Of a DNA stretch of 64,000 bases, positions 20,241 to 30,625 are shown piece by piece; positions within the stretch are counted from its first letter, which is position 1, and every line of letters begins with the position of its first letter. The notes beneath the pieces are model-generated. The model saw only the letters and a list, made by a program, of their open reading frames with translations, made no database searches and was not told where the DNA came from. The position numbers and the translations under genes were made by a program. Source of the DNA: Cryptomeria japonica (taxonomy: Eukaryota > Streptophyta > Pinopsida > Cupressales > Cupressaceae); assembly GCF_030272615.1 (NCBI RefSeq), contig NC_081411.1, forward strand, positions 837,920,136 to 837,984,135, written 5' to 3'.

Positions 20241-22062
20241 CCAATACTTTTTATTTATTTATTTATTTATTTTCTCTTTTTTTTTTTTTGCTTTCTTAAA
20301 TTTCGATTTTATAAAACCAATGATTTTGGATTTTCTAAATTAAAACATTTTGATTTAATAAATAAAACATAAGATCTTATTTAAGATCAATACCCAAAAT
20401 GAACTAGAATAATACCCATCTAAAAACCAAATCTCAGTCACAGCCACAAATATGTATATTTATTTTTTATTTTTTTCCAGAATGTTCAAAACAACCAAAT
20501 GGGAAATTTTTCCCAACAAGTTCATGATTTTCCCAAAAACCCAATAACTTTCAAATGGGCAAGATTTGCTAAATCACAAAACCATATAAACATTCTTGAT
20601 CCAATATCCACCAATATTTTCAAAACTAGAACTCAAATTTTAAGAATGTCCATGGATTATCTTTCTTTTTTAAAAACAAAACCAGAATTTTATGAGGAAA
20701 AACAAGATAAACAAGAAACCTACATCCTTTAGCATTCCTAGCAAGAATTTTGAAGAAGAGCCCAACCTGCAGCTGTAGAAAAATCTATCCTTCCCAAAAT
20801 CCCCAAATCTCCATCCCCATATTTTTCTTTTCCAATAGTTCAACAACCCCCAAAAATATTTTTCAACCTAGGTTAAATGGGAACCCCTTTTGACCTAATT
20901 TCTAATTTCGAAATTTAAGCCCTTTTAAAATAAATAGAAATAATAACTCTTTTCAACTATTAAATTAATTTAACTTGATTTTCTAATTAAAATGCTTCTC
21001 TTTTAATTTCTCAATATTAATTAGGCCAACATTTATATTTCGAAATATTGACAAGGGTAAAATATTTAAATTAAATTAATTTCCAAAATCAATCTTTCAC
21101 ACTATATCCAATTTACTTATATAAATTAAACTTGCTCTTCTGATAAAATGATTTTCTTAAATAGTGAAAATTAATCTTTCTTTTCCAAAATGCGAAAATG
21201 ATTAAATTATTTCTATCTCCAAATGATTTTAAATCTTTCCTTTTTCGAACGCATAACTAATTAAACTCGTTATTTAAAATTAACTATTAAATTAAACTCG
21301 CTACAACATAATAAAGTGATCTTTTTAATAAATGACTAATCTCTTGAAAGAAACCTATTTATTTTAATTCCTCAACTACTAATGTGTAAATGAACACATT
21401 AATTCAATTTAAATACTTAAGCTTGCTACAAATATAATTAATGCGATCTCTTAAATTAACGATTAATCATATTAAAAAAATCTATCTATTTTAATTTCTC
21501 AATTAATAATGCGTAAATCAACACATTAAATTGAATTAAATACTTAGGATAAAATACTCCATTTACCACATGCAAGGCACGCAAACAAAGAAAGTCCACC
21601 AATCACACGACACGCAACCCAAACAAAAAATAAACCCGACGGACCACACACGACGCTCACCTGATCATGACTAAGGCAAGATGAGAGTTTTATGACCTCC
21701 TAATCCAAATCCTAAGGATGAAGGAGGTATACTCAACCCTGCAAATCCCAATGGAGATGAACCTCGCACCTAGGCGGTATAGTACCTACAATCTCCTCCA
21801 CCCATGAGTCACGCAAGCATACATATATATATATATATACATATTCAATGAAGGCGTTAGCTCGAGATTTATAACAAGAATTAGGGAACAATTACAAGTA
21901 CACAAGAATCGATGCAAAAGCACAATAATAGGTATGCACAATATTCATATAGTCTAATCTACAACATTACATAATGATAAATCCACCATTCAAGAATGCC
22001 ACATAGGAAGTCAACCAAGGTCAAATGGGTTTTACAAGGCCGACTAGGGTAGGGGCATTACA

Positions 22063-22467
22063 CACAACCAGCTTTGAATCCCCCAATACTCTCCACAACT
22101 GGATCCCATGTTGTTTTGCAACCTCAAGCCCCAATAACAAGGCTTCATATTTAGCAGTGTTATATGTACACTGAAAAGCTAACAGAAAAGAGTATTTTAA
22201 GGTTATACCTGATGGGGACACAAAAAGAACTCCTGCTCTAGATCCTTCTTTAGAGCAAGCTTCATCAAATTACTTGTGCCACAAACCATGTTGCCGAGAT
22301 TCTAATTCAGTCACAATAGAATCATTATTTTTTAACTGAGGTAAAATTGGTTGCATTCTGAAATTATCAAGATCTACATCAATCATGCAGTTTAACATAC
22401 TAGGGTCTATTTTCTCAATTACCCTAGGGGCATGGTGGTTCTCTATACAAATTAACCTGACTTCCAT
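22063..22467 (-). pseudogene. G3 RNase H fragment
   Basis: The frame reads ESRQHGLWHK, stop, FDEACSKEGSRAG, then QCTYNTAKYEALLLGLEVA, HGIQLWRVLGDSKLVV and is cut by the G4 LTR. The Asp of FD-xACS, the Glu of YEALLLGLE and the Asp of GDSKLV match the first three catalytic positions of Gypsy RNase H. It follows the protease with only a short linker, so the RT domain has been deleted. Confidence 0.82.
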
Positions 22468-22850
22468 TTATTGGGATTGTAGCATATGAAAGATCTAACT
22501 GAACATTTTCCCCCATTGCTGCAGCCCACTGTCTAGATAGTAGCATGCCATAATGAGGTTTTGCATCAATGACTATGACATCCATCTTATATGTTGCTTC
22601 AGGAAATGCTTCTATATTTACCTCCACATCTTTCATTGTACCTATCATAGGTACTTCTCTATTACCCATAGCATAGCACTTCCCATAGATAGTGCTAACT
22701 GATAATCCCAATTCTTTCATGACACCATATGGCATCACATTTGTAGTAACACCATAATCTATCATATAGTTCTTAATTAATCGGTTATTCACTAACAAAG
22801 TTACATAGAAAGGATCAACCTGTGAAGGTTCCTAGGTAATAGTTATTCCC
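22424..22850 (-). pseudogene. G3 aspartic protease fragment
   Basis: Reads DPFYVTLLVNNRLIKNYMI, then D-Y-G in place of D-[ST]-G, VTTNVMPYGVMKELGL, and further on HYGMLLSRQWAAAMG, close to the LLGR-W-Q element of the family. A stop lies upstream at about 22830. Substitution inside the active-site triad suggests an inactive enzyme. Confidence 0.78.
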
Positions 22851-23399
22851 ACATATATCTCTGGAGTCTACAACTCATGATCTTTTTCATCCTTCATGGT
22901 AGTTGTAGGCAGAGCTACACCATTGTCAGATATTTTAGAAAATAAAGACAAAGCAACTTCTCTATGTTCCAATGGAACTGTAACCTTCATTTGGCTCAAA
23001 GCCTGAGTCATATCAAAAGTGGGACTGTTCATTAACTCGGTATTAATTTTGTCTTTCTCTACTTTAGGCTGACCTACCTTCTTAACTGTAGCAGTCCCTT
23101 GTAGTTCACAAGTAGTATTATCATCCACACTCTTGGCCATCTCTTTAAATTGGTCACTCTTTGCTTGACCATCTTGAGGCAAGGCACTACTGCTTGCTAT
23201 CTTCTTGTGACATACCTTTTTCATAAACAAGGAGCCAGGTTGACCCTGATCTCCATCCTTTTTACTACTTCTCAAGTGGTAGTTATGCTTGGCTTTGGCT
23301 ATGGCAGCTTTAGTAAGATTTCTTACCTCTTCATCTTAAATGGTTACCACATTTAAAGTAGGATGCCAATCAAGTGTCAGCTGCCCTTGGTAACATCTA
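22851..23399 (-). pseudogene. G3 gag-protease linker
   Basis: Lys/Asp/Gln-rich frame (MRSSKKDGDQGQPGS onward) with PLEHREVALSLFSKI, shifted by one frame relative to gag upstream. It lies between the gag knuckle and the protease, as in relatives, and has no separate domain. Confidence 0.55.
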
Positions 23400-24848
23400 T
23401 TATAATAGCACATCACACTCACTAGATTCACTCTGTGAAGACTCGTCATCATTGTCAATAACAGTTTCAAACATATTAATATCAAGCTCACCCTCTTTTC
23501 TCATGGATTCTTTAAGGGCTTGAGCTCCAGCGCACTGATGAGGAGAATGTGGTCCATCACAAGCCATGCACCAAGGAGTATTTTCCATATCATGAACATT
23601 TCCTCCTTTCAAAGGACCTAGGGTATCTTGGCTTTGAGTATTTTTTGGCTTATCATTTTGAGGTTTTCCATCCTTCCAAGTAGTATTATAAGGAATGTCA
23701 TGTAATCTAGGAGGCCTATCTTGCCAATTGTAATGAGGTTTATCATTTTTACTTACCTTAGCAGTAAGATCTTTCATGGTAGTCATCAACTTCTCTATTT
23801 TATCATCCTCCTTGGCAACTTTATTTGGCTATTGTTTTGATTCTTGCCACAATCTTCCATTGGTCCTCCTTCCCACCTTTCTAGATGCTTTCCTATTACT
23901 CTCCACATTAATGGAAATCCTAGAAGCATCCCTCAGATTATGTGGGTTCTTATCCCTCAAAATGTAAGCCATTTTAGAATCAAAAGCATTATAATAAGTG
24001 TTCAGACACATATTATCATCTAACCTCATTACTTGATAGAGCCTATGCATTGCTTTCTAAAATCTAGAATTGAAATCTATGACAATTTCATTATCAGACT
24101 TCCTAATGTTATTGAACTCATTGAGCATGAAGCTTACATTTGTTTTATCACCATATTGTTCTTGGAAACAATTCTTAAAATCCTCCCAAGAACTAATGCT
24201 ATTCATAGGCAGACCTCTATACCAATCCCTTGCATCATCTACCAAGGATTGTATGAATAGTTTCATGATAACATCTTCATCTATAATTTCATAATCATTT
24301 ATTAAATCACCAAAAGATTTTAGATACTCTTCTGCACTAATTGCATTATTGCTAGCAAACTTATGAAGCCTATCTCTCAATTCAGTAGGAACATGGTTAG
24401 GAAACCCTGGGATTCCTTCAAAGAAAAGCTCTCTATAATTTTCCAAGTTAATGGGTCTTCTTTGGAACTCATTATCAGTAGGGTTATTACCCATATTCAT
24501 TCTCAGATTAGGACAATGAGTCAGGGGGATTTGGTTACCTTGATTAATAATTGGGACATGATTAACTAGAACAATACTTAGAGGTAAGGTTGACTGAATC
24601 TTTACTGGAGGGAGTGGGGCTTGCTGAGGTAAAGGTTTACTTAAGTCTGTTGAAGGAAAAATTATAGGAGGAGCCTTTAGATAATTAATTTTCCATTTAA
24701 GCTCTTGATTTGCTCCTTCTAATTCAACTTTCTCCAATTCCCTTTGCAGGTCCTCTTTCTGTTTTCTCATTCTATCTATTTATCTCTCATGTGCATATAG
24801 CATATGAGAAACTTCTACTGTAGTCTTAGACCCAGACCCATCTTTCAC
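23400..24848 (-). pseudogene. gag: G3 Gag, central and C-terminal part
   Basis: Starts in a coiled-coil-like stretch (RKQKEDLQRELEKVELEGA). The capsid-like gag domain follows: FEGIPGFPNHVPTELRDRLH, DEDVIMKLFIQSL, DDARDWYRGLP, SWEDFKNCFQEQYGD. After a stop near 24057 comes FHRLYQVM and a region ending in the zinc knuckle WCMACDGPHSPHQCAGA (C-x2-C-x3-H-x4-C). Further stops are at about 23827 and 23400. The upstream part of the same frame lies beyond the TIR element. Confidence 0.83.
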
Positions 24849-25843
24849 GGGTGAACTCACAAAGCTGGTTCCCACTTTTTGGTATGTCCTGATTTTTTTT
24901 GAAATCATACATTTTTTAGAAAATATAATGATTTAAGCTTTAAGAGGTCCCATTTTAAGTAATTAATTGAAGAGAGTTAAATCAAAGGCTCTTAGATCAA
25001 AATTTCTTGGATAGAACCTCTCTACTTCTAAATCATACTTGCAATGGAGTCTCCTTTGCATCTATCAAATGCTGATAAAAACCCAATTTTACATTAGCTT
25101 TTGGGGGGTCAAATCAATTCATTTAAAAGTTTTTTTTTTTAAGTATTTAGGCTTTATTATAAGCTTTCCAAATAGTATAACTTTAATATATTTAATTTCA
25201 TTAATATATTTTTATTTTATTTCTTATGAATGTAGATTTTTCACCGAACATGAACTTCTTTGTTCAATGCATTGGGAAAAATAGTAAACTAATTCAAAAA
25301 AAATCTGAAAAATATCTATGCACTAGGTATTGATGTTTTCTTTCTAACAAAAAAAAGAAAATTGAATTTTGATATATATAGAACAAGTTATGTGTTCAAA
25401 CGTACACCTATATCTAAATTATAATTAGTCGAACTTCAAAACTTAATAAAATGAATACATATTCAACATGTCACTATCAAACCAACTGCATGCCCTGGGT
25501 ATTGATGTTACAAACCAAAATTCAAAAGAATTAAGTTTTTATCATTTATAGAAAAAAAAATTATGCATTTCGGGATACACATCACTCTTAAAAAATGTTG
25601 TTTGCTGTAAAAAAAATACTTTTTGAGGGAGATGGAAAAATCAATAAAATTTTATTCAAACAAATTTGAAAAAAATATATTTAGAATCTACAAACAAGAT
25701 GTTAAAAATCACTAGTTTTTATCATCTTCAAATTCTTAACGGTTTAAAAGTTATAGGTGTCAGAAAGTGAAGGTTTTTTTCCAAATATTCATATAAGTGT
25801 CAAAGTTGGTCAAAAAGTGGGAACCAATATTGTGAGTTCACCC
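24849..25843. mobile_element. 995-bp TIR transposon (MITE-like) inside G3 gag
   Basis: Left end GGGTGAACTCACAAAGCTGG... (24849-24881) and right end (25811-25843) are inverted repeats of 33 bp that differ at about four positions. TCAC flanks both sides (24845-24848 and 25844-25847). Removing the element with one TCAC rejoins the G3 gag frame exactly. The interior is AT-rich and non-coding, with a loosely repeated segment (about 25330-25420 and 25500-25585). No transposase. The superfamily is unassigned. Confidence 0.8.
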
Positions 25844-26608
25844 TCACACATTTTTGTTTTCCTTTGTCAACATTATTCCTAATAGGTTGTGGGTCACTAA
25901 GGACCTCCCTACTTGGTTGCATAACAAATTTGTGTGCAGGGTTGATCTTGATAGTCAAATTCTCTTTGATAACTGGACCTTCATCCTCACTCTTATGTTC
26001 TTCTCGGGTGAATAGTTCAAGATCAACAATCTATCTTAAAAGCTTGTCCCTCTCAATAAACTTAGCTTTAACTTCCTTTTGTGTCCTTAAAGAGATCAAA
26101 TGATGAACTCTTCTATTGAGAGCCTCAATTTCTTGGGACACCTTATCTTCATTAGGGAACATCTCTTCAGAATCTGACACATTGACTTGGTCGATATCAA
26201 TTAAACTAATATTCCCATCTGTAGTTCTTGGTACAGAGTCCATCTTCATATTAGAGCTATTCTTATCCTTCCCAGAGATACTAGTATGAGAAATCTGCTA
26301 ATTCAAAACTTGGACATCCTCATTATTACCAAACAAACCAGAATGGATACCCAAAATGTCCTACTCAGATTCATGGGAAGAAGAATTTGAATTTGCATAT
26401 ATGGGTCTATCAGATGACTTACCCATATGAATGCTCTTTTGTACCTAGACAACACTAGATGGCTCATGTGCAACTGATCTTTTCTAGCCTCTCTGTCCCT
26501 ATTCAGGTAATCCCTCTTGCAACATCTCTTGAGAATGTTTCCTCATGAATGACCTGGTGTTTCTTCCTCTCTGCATTATACTTGTTTTTTCTTAAAAGAG
26601 TTATACTT
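25844..26608 (-). pseudogene. G3 gag N-terminal region and leader end
   Basis: Continues the gag frame upstream of the TIR element (NNVDKGKQKC at the junction; before it INPAHKFVMQP). A stop at about 26031 separates it from MKMDSVPRTTDGNISLIDID and LNRRVHHLISLRTQKEVKA. Polar and coil-like, with no catalytic domain. The C1 insertion at 26609 separates it from the rest of the leader at 52322. Confidence 0.5.
26603..26608. repeat. Target site duplication of C1, left copy (ATACTT)
   Basis: ATACTT precedes the C1 LTR and is found again directly after the second LTR at 52322-52327, 25.7 kb away. The true duplication may be five bases (TACTT) with a chance match of one more. Confidence 0.88.
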
Positions 26609-27676
26609 TGTTGGTATTTTGGTTATGTTGATATGGTTTTGTCATTGATGTCAACACCTATTAACACTTATCAACTCTGACACTTTGAAGAATCGACAAT
26701 GTTCACCGACAAGCAAGTGACTTATGCATAGTCATTGGTATCTGGTACACGGACATGATATAATGTTCATCAACATTTGGCATGATATGGAAAACACCTT
26801 CTTATGTCAAAGACATCATTTGAACACTTTGTCTTGGAGATTTGTTCATTGGTATATTCGTGTTTGCATATTTGCTGTTACCGGCAAATAGGTCCAAGAT
26901 AAGCACGAACAGGCTTATCTATTCCTGATCAGCACGACATGCTTTGCAGATGATTTATTATTATTGTAAATACATCAAGCCGACATGTTGAATCGATTAT
27001 TGCATCGGTTATTGATTTACTTGTAAAATGTTTAATTGTAATATCGTTTAGGCCTAGCCTACTAAAATTGGTCTTAGGTTATGGTATAAATGTAAGATCT
27101 TATTTGTAAGATCAAGTGTGGAATGTGAAGGAAGAAATAATTTAGTATATGCAAGAATAAGCTGAGCTTTACACACAGATATCATTTGAAGGTTGAAGGA
27201 GGATTTTGTGAAGACATTCAGAACTACACCGGTACTGAATCGAGCATAGAAAGATGCTATTTTGAACAGTACATCTTTATTGGATTTAACCATCCAATTG
27301 CAGTCAGTGTGACTCCTATTTGTGTTTGAGCAGTGAGCTCTAGGCACTTGGCCTTTCTGCATGTGCAGACCCCATTTGTATACACATACTATCTACAGTA
27401 GTATCATCTGATTGTGGATAAGGTTTCCCACCATGGTTTTTCCCCTTACAGGGTTTCCACGTACAAATATTGGTGTTATGTGTTGTGGATGTTATTGTCT
27501 TTCTATTTCATGCATTAATCTTTACCGATACTACAATTAACTGATAAAATGTCTACCGGCATAAAGTTTGGTTACCGGTATTAAGCATTAAGGTTGGTTA
27601 AGTTGTTTTTGGTTTGAATTTATTTGACAACTAATTCAACCCACCCCCCCCTCTCAGTTGTCTCTAGGACCTAACA
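26609..27676 (+). repeat. C1 5' LTR
   Basis: TGTTGGTATTTTGG at the start, GACCTAACA at the end, 1068 bp. A TATA-like box (TATAAAT) lies at 27085-27091. The C-rich run and CTCTCAGTTGTCTC near the end are shared with the C2 LTRs, so C1 and C2 are one family. Confidence 0.95.
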
Positions 27677-27678
27677 AT

Positions 27679-27690
27679 TGGTATCTAAGC
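27679..27690 (+). promoter_or_regulatory. C1 primer binding site
   Basis: TGGTATCTAAGC two bases after the LTR; one or two changes from TGGTATCAGAGC, the initiator tRNA-Met site preserved intact in C2. Confidence 0.85.
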
Positions 27691-27751
27691 CTAGTTTGCT
27701 TTTGTAGAAGTTTAATAGCTTAAGGAGATCCAATCTCTTCTAACTATTTCA

Positions 27752-28653
27752 GGAAGGACAGTCCTAAACTTGATGGAGCCAACTATGGAATATGGAAGAT
27801 AAGGATGGAGACACATCTAAATTGCATTGGAAAGGACATCTAGGATGTTACAAAGAATGGCTATACTGCTCCAACTTAGAATCAGCCTAATCCACCAAAC
27901 TTGGCTAAAGATGATGAAAATGATTGCAAGGCAAGAGAAGCACTTTTGAATGCATTATCGGATCAGAAAATCATGGGATTATCAAATAGGTCTATTGCTA
28001 AAGCTATTTGGGATCATTTGGAAACATTGAATGAAGGAGATTCCACAGTCAAAATTGCAAAATTGAAAGCTTTCGGGTCAGGTGTGAAAATCTGAAAAAT
28101 GGAAGAAGATGAAAGGATTTCTGGTTTTATGGAAAGAGTTAATGAAATTGTTTTGGGTATTAAATGTTGTGGAGGAACCTTAAGTGAAGATGAAATTGTT
28201 TCAAAAAATTTAATAGGATTACCACCGACATATAAAATGAAAGTTACTGCTATAAATGAGTTGAGAACAATGCCTAATACATCAGTAACTAGGGATACAT
28301 TGATTGGAAAAATTTCAGCTTTTGAAATTGAGGAATTTGGTCATGTTGCTACTATAAAGATAGATTTAGCTTTTAAGGCATCAACATCATCTACACCATC
28401 ATTTGACAAGTCTGATTGGAAAACCTTTTATGCAAGAGAACTTGAGGAAAGATGGAGAGAAAATGAAGAACTTGAAGCACTATTTGCAAGAAAAATGCCT
28501 AAAGGTCCAGTAGGAAGTAAGTATGAAGGTAAAGCACCCTTTAAATGTTTTAACTATAATAAGATTGGTCATATGGATTCAAGATGCCCTGATAGACATG
28601 CTAGACTAAGAGAAGAAGCTAGAAGAACATACAAGCCTAACCCTAAATATTAG
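27752..28653 (+). pseudogene. gag: C1 Gag (UBN2-type) with degenerate zinc knuckle
   Basis: Begins with SPKLDGANYGIWKIRME, the usual Copia gag opening, with stops near 27841 and 27876. Continues AKAIWDHLETLNEGDS, MEEDERISGFMERVNEIV, LIGLPPTYK and ISAFEIEEFG. The knuckle FKCFNYNKIGHMDSRCPD has Tyr where the second Cys is expected, so metal binding is probably lost. Confidence 0.88.
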
Positions 28654-28989
28654 AGATACAGATTTAAGAAGAATAAAGATAAATCTTGTTATGTTGTTGA
28701 TGAAGGAGTCATTGATGATTCTGATGAGGATCCAATAGACAATGGATGGGTTTTTGTTTCTATAACAGAAGATCAACTGGCACCTCCTATTCAACTGGTA
28801 GAACAGGCCTTGGTAGCTAAATTTGAAGTTAAGGATGAATGGATCATTGCTTCGGGATGTTCACATTACATGACTAGTGATAAAGGTAAATCCTTGAACT
28901 TTCAGGAATATAATGGAGGCCTAGTAAGATTTGGAGATGACAAAGCTTGTTTAATCAAAGGAAAAGGTACATTATCTCTTGATGGTAAG
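28654..28989 (+). pseudogene. C1 protease N-terminal half, cut by E2a
   Basis: After a TAG the frame continues through an acidic linker to DEWIIASGCSHYMT, where D-S-G of the active site has become A-S-G, then VRFGDDKACLIKGKGTLSLD. It breaks at 28989 at the LTR of E2a. The continuation (NVYYVEGLKHNILSVGQLVE) resumes at 47993. Confidence 0.88.
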
Positions 28990-30138
28990 TGTGTGAGCTT
29001 GAATTTCATCCTTAGAATGCTACCTGTAATAAGTTAGTTTCACAAAATAAAATGGAAATGCATACAAGAAATCCAAAATCCACCAACGAAACTACATGAA
29101 ATATATACTAAAATAAAAAATTATTTTACCTTCATGGCTTATGTCTCATTGTGTCCTAACTCCACTGTTCCTGGTTACAGATGGCGTGTTCTCAGACAAT
29201 GCACTGTTGGCTTCCAAGATGGCAAATGAAGAATGGACTGATAACTTGTAGTTAACTGATGCTATGATATGCAAATGCTACATGATTATACTAAAATATT
29301 ATACTAAATTATATTATATGATAATTGCTATTTGCTTCAAAACTAAAACTCACAGATGCATATGATTAGCTTGCAAAATGCACTTGAAGTCTAACTTGAA
29401 GATTCTTGAAGATTTACTCTCTCAACTAAAGCTCTTGATTTTATAGACTTTGAGAGGATAAGATGATGTGGCTTAGATTAATGGTCCTAGTTAGATCTAC
29501 AGATTTGGATGGTTGTGAGTAAAGGTGAAGGTTGAGAGAAAGGGGGAAGGAGAAGACAAGTGTCACTCATCTCACCTTGACTGGGTTGCTAACTGAGGGA
29601 ATCTAGGGATGGTTCAAGGAAATTTAGGCATGAGAGGACAAGTGGACTCAAGTCCTTCCTAAGATGTAGGGGGGTTGGAGAAAATATAGGAAATGGTTAT
29701 GAAATATGTGTATGTAGACAATTTTCATTAAGTTTGGAAGTTGGAGATAAATGATAAATTAATATTTAAGAAATATTAATTTCCTTAGCCACATGTTTGA
29801 TGAGTTGGAAAAGGGAAGATGAAGTGGAGATGGAGGGTGAGTTGGAAAAGGGATTAAATAATTTAGAAATTATTTAATATTTGAGACTATATGATAGGAG
29901 AATAACTATTAAATATTGGATATTTAATTGTTCGGAGGAGATAATTAAATATTAGATATTTAATTAATTAGAAGAATAGGATAAATAAATTAATTAATAA
30001 CATATTAATTAATAGAAAGACATGAAAATGAATTAAATAAATTAATCTTTTCAAATTAACTATTTAATAGAATAATAAATATTAAATAAATATAAAATAT
30101 TTATTTAATTGCTCATAGCCAATTTTTATGTGTATACA
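28990..30138 (-). repeat. E2a 3' LTR
   Basis: 1149 bp from TGTGTGAGCTTG to TGTGTATACA on the + strand. Abuts the PPT at 30139. A TATA-like TCTATAAAATC lies on the - strand at 29439-29446. About 93-95% identical by eye to 43046-44199. Confidence 0.93.
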
Positions 30139-30150
30139 TTTTTCCCCTCT
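30139..30150 (-). promoter_or_regulatory. E2a polypurine tract
   Basis: On the - strand AGAGGGGAAAAA directly precedes the LTR start TGTATACACA. Confidence 0.82.
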
Positions 30151-30184
30151 TTGAAATGATGTCGAGACAACATTGTTTCAAAGA
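30148..30184 (-). other. Hairpin just upstream of the E2a PPT
   Basis: TCTTTGAAA (30148-30156) pairs with TTTCAAAGA (30176-30184), a 9-bp outer stem. Inside it TGTC (30160-30163) faces GACA (30166-30169). Same position and outer stem as in G2, but a different inner stem. Confidence 0.7.
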
Positions 30185-30427
30185 TTAAATCAAGTCTCGA
30201 TAGTGCGCCCGACGAAGACTAAAATCCTGATTGTGTGCCCCAGATACTGATTTTTGGATATTGATTTGATGATGGTGCCCCCTTGAGAGATCATTTGTGT
30301 ATTAAAGGCATGGATGATCTCTCGATGGAAGAAGAATGTTATATGAAAGATAGATGAGTGAATAGATTAAAGATTGATCAGATAAATTAGATTGATAAGA
30401 TTGATTGGATTGAGATCAAGTCTGGAT

Positions 30428-30625
30428 TTAGGAAGGACACATCCCGTATAAGACAAAAGATGATCAAAACATCTAGTTTCAGGAAAGATACATCCTGTAT
30501 AAGACATGATAGATGATCAAAATGTCTAGTTTCAAGAAAGATACATCCTGTATAAGACATGATAAATGATCAAAACATTTGGTTTCAGGAAAGATACATC
30601 CGGTATAAGACTTGATAGATGATAG
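30428..30625. repeat. Four tandem units of about 55-60 bp
   Basis: Units share GGAAAGATACATCCTGTA, TAAGACATGATA, GATGATCAAAA and TCTAGTTTCA. Related words recur singly near 32525-32600 and, inverted, near 47640-47730. Confidence 0.8.

Larger units (their letters stand above)
17405..22062 (-). mobile_element. G4: stub of a Met-primed LTR element with a 4.2-kb LTR
   Basis: This has a - strand LTR (17837-22062), PBS (17821-17834) and about 415 bp of leader. The rest of G4 is cut off where G2 begins. No coding domain remains, so the superfamily is unknown. Its right end falls inside the RNase H coding region of G3, which places its insertion after G3. Confidence 0.6.
17837..22062 (-). repeat. 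G4 5' LTR, 4226 bp
   Basis: Starts TGTAATGCCC and ends GGGGCATTACA on the + strand, so its ends are inverted repeats of about 10 bp with TG...CA termini. It adjoins a Met-type PBS on the left and interrupts the G3 RNase H frame on the right. The body is very AT-rich apart from a GC island near 20075-20240 and a patch near 21590-21800. No gene is seen; short frames inside are not supported. The unusual length rests on both termini being correctly paired. Confidence 0.6.
22063..26608 (-). mobile_element. G3: Ty3/Gypsy element, coding part
   Basis: Order on the - strand: gag N-terminus (26330 to 25844), a TIR insertion, gag, protease, RNase H, then cut at 22063 by the G4 LTR. The leader, PBS and 5' LTR lie beyond the C1 insertion at 52322-53504. 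No RT lies between protease and RNase H. Total coding is far short of an autonomous element. Confidence 0.8.

Noticed and set aside
20075-20299. Basic 74-codon frame across the GC island of the G4 LTR
   Set aside because: Arg/Gly/Lys-rich translation of a GC-rich block, ending in poly-T; no domain and no second copy to compare.
27679-27690. tRNA-like signal near the LTRs
   Set aside because: Only short 12-18 base matches to tRNA 3' ends are present; these are primer binding sites, with no cloverleaf.
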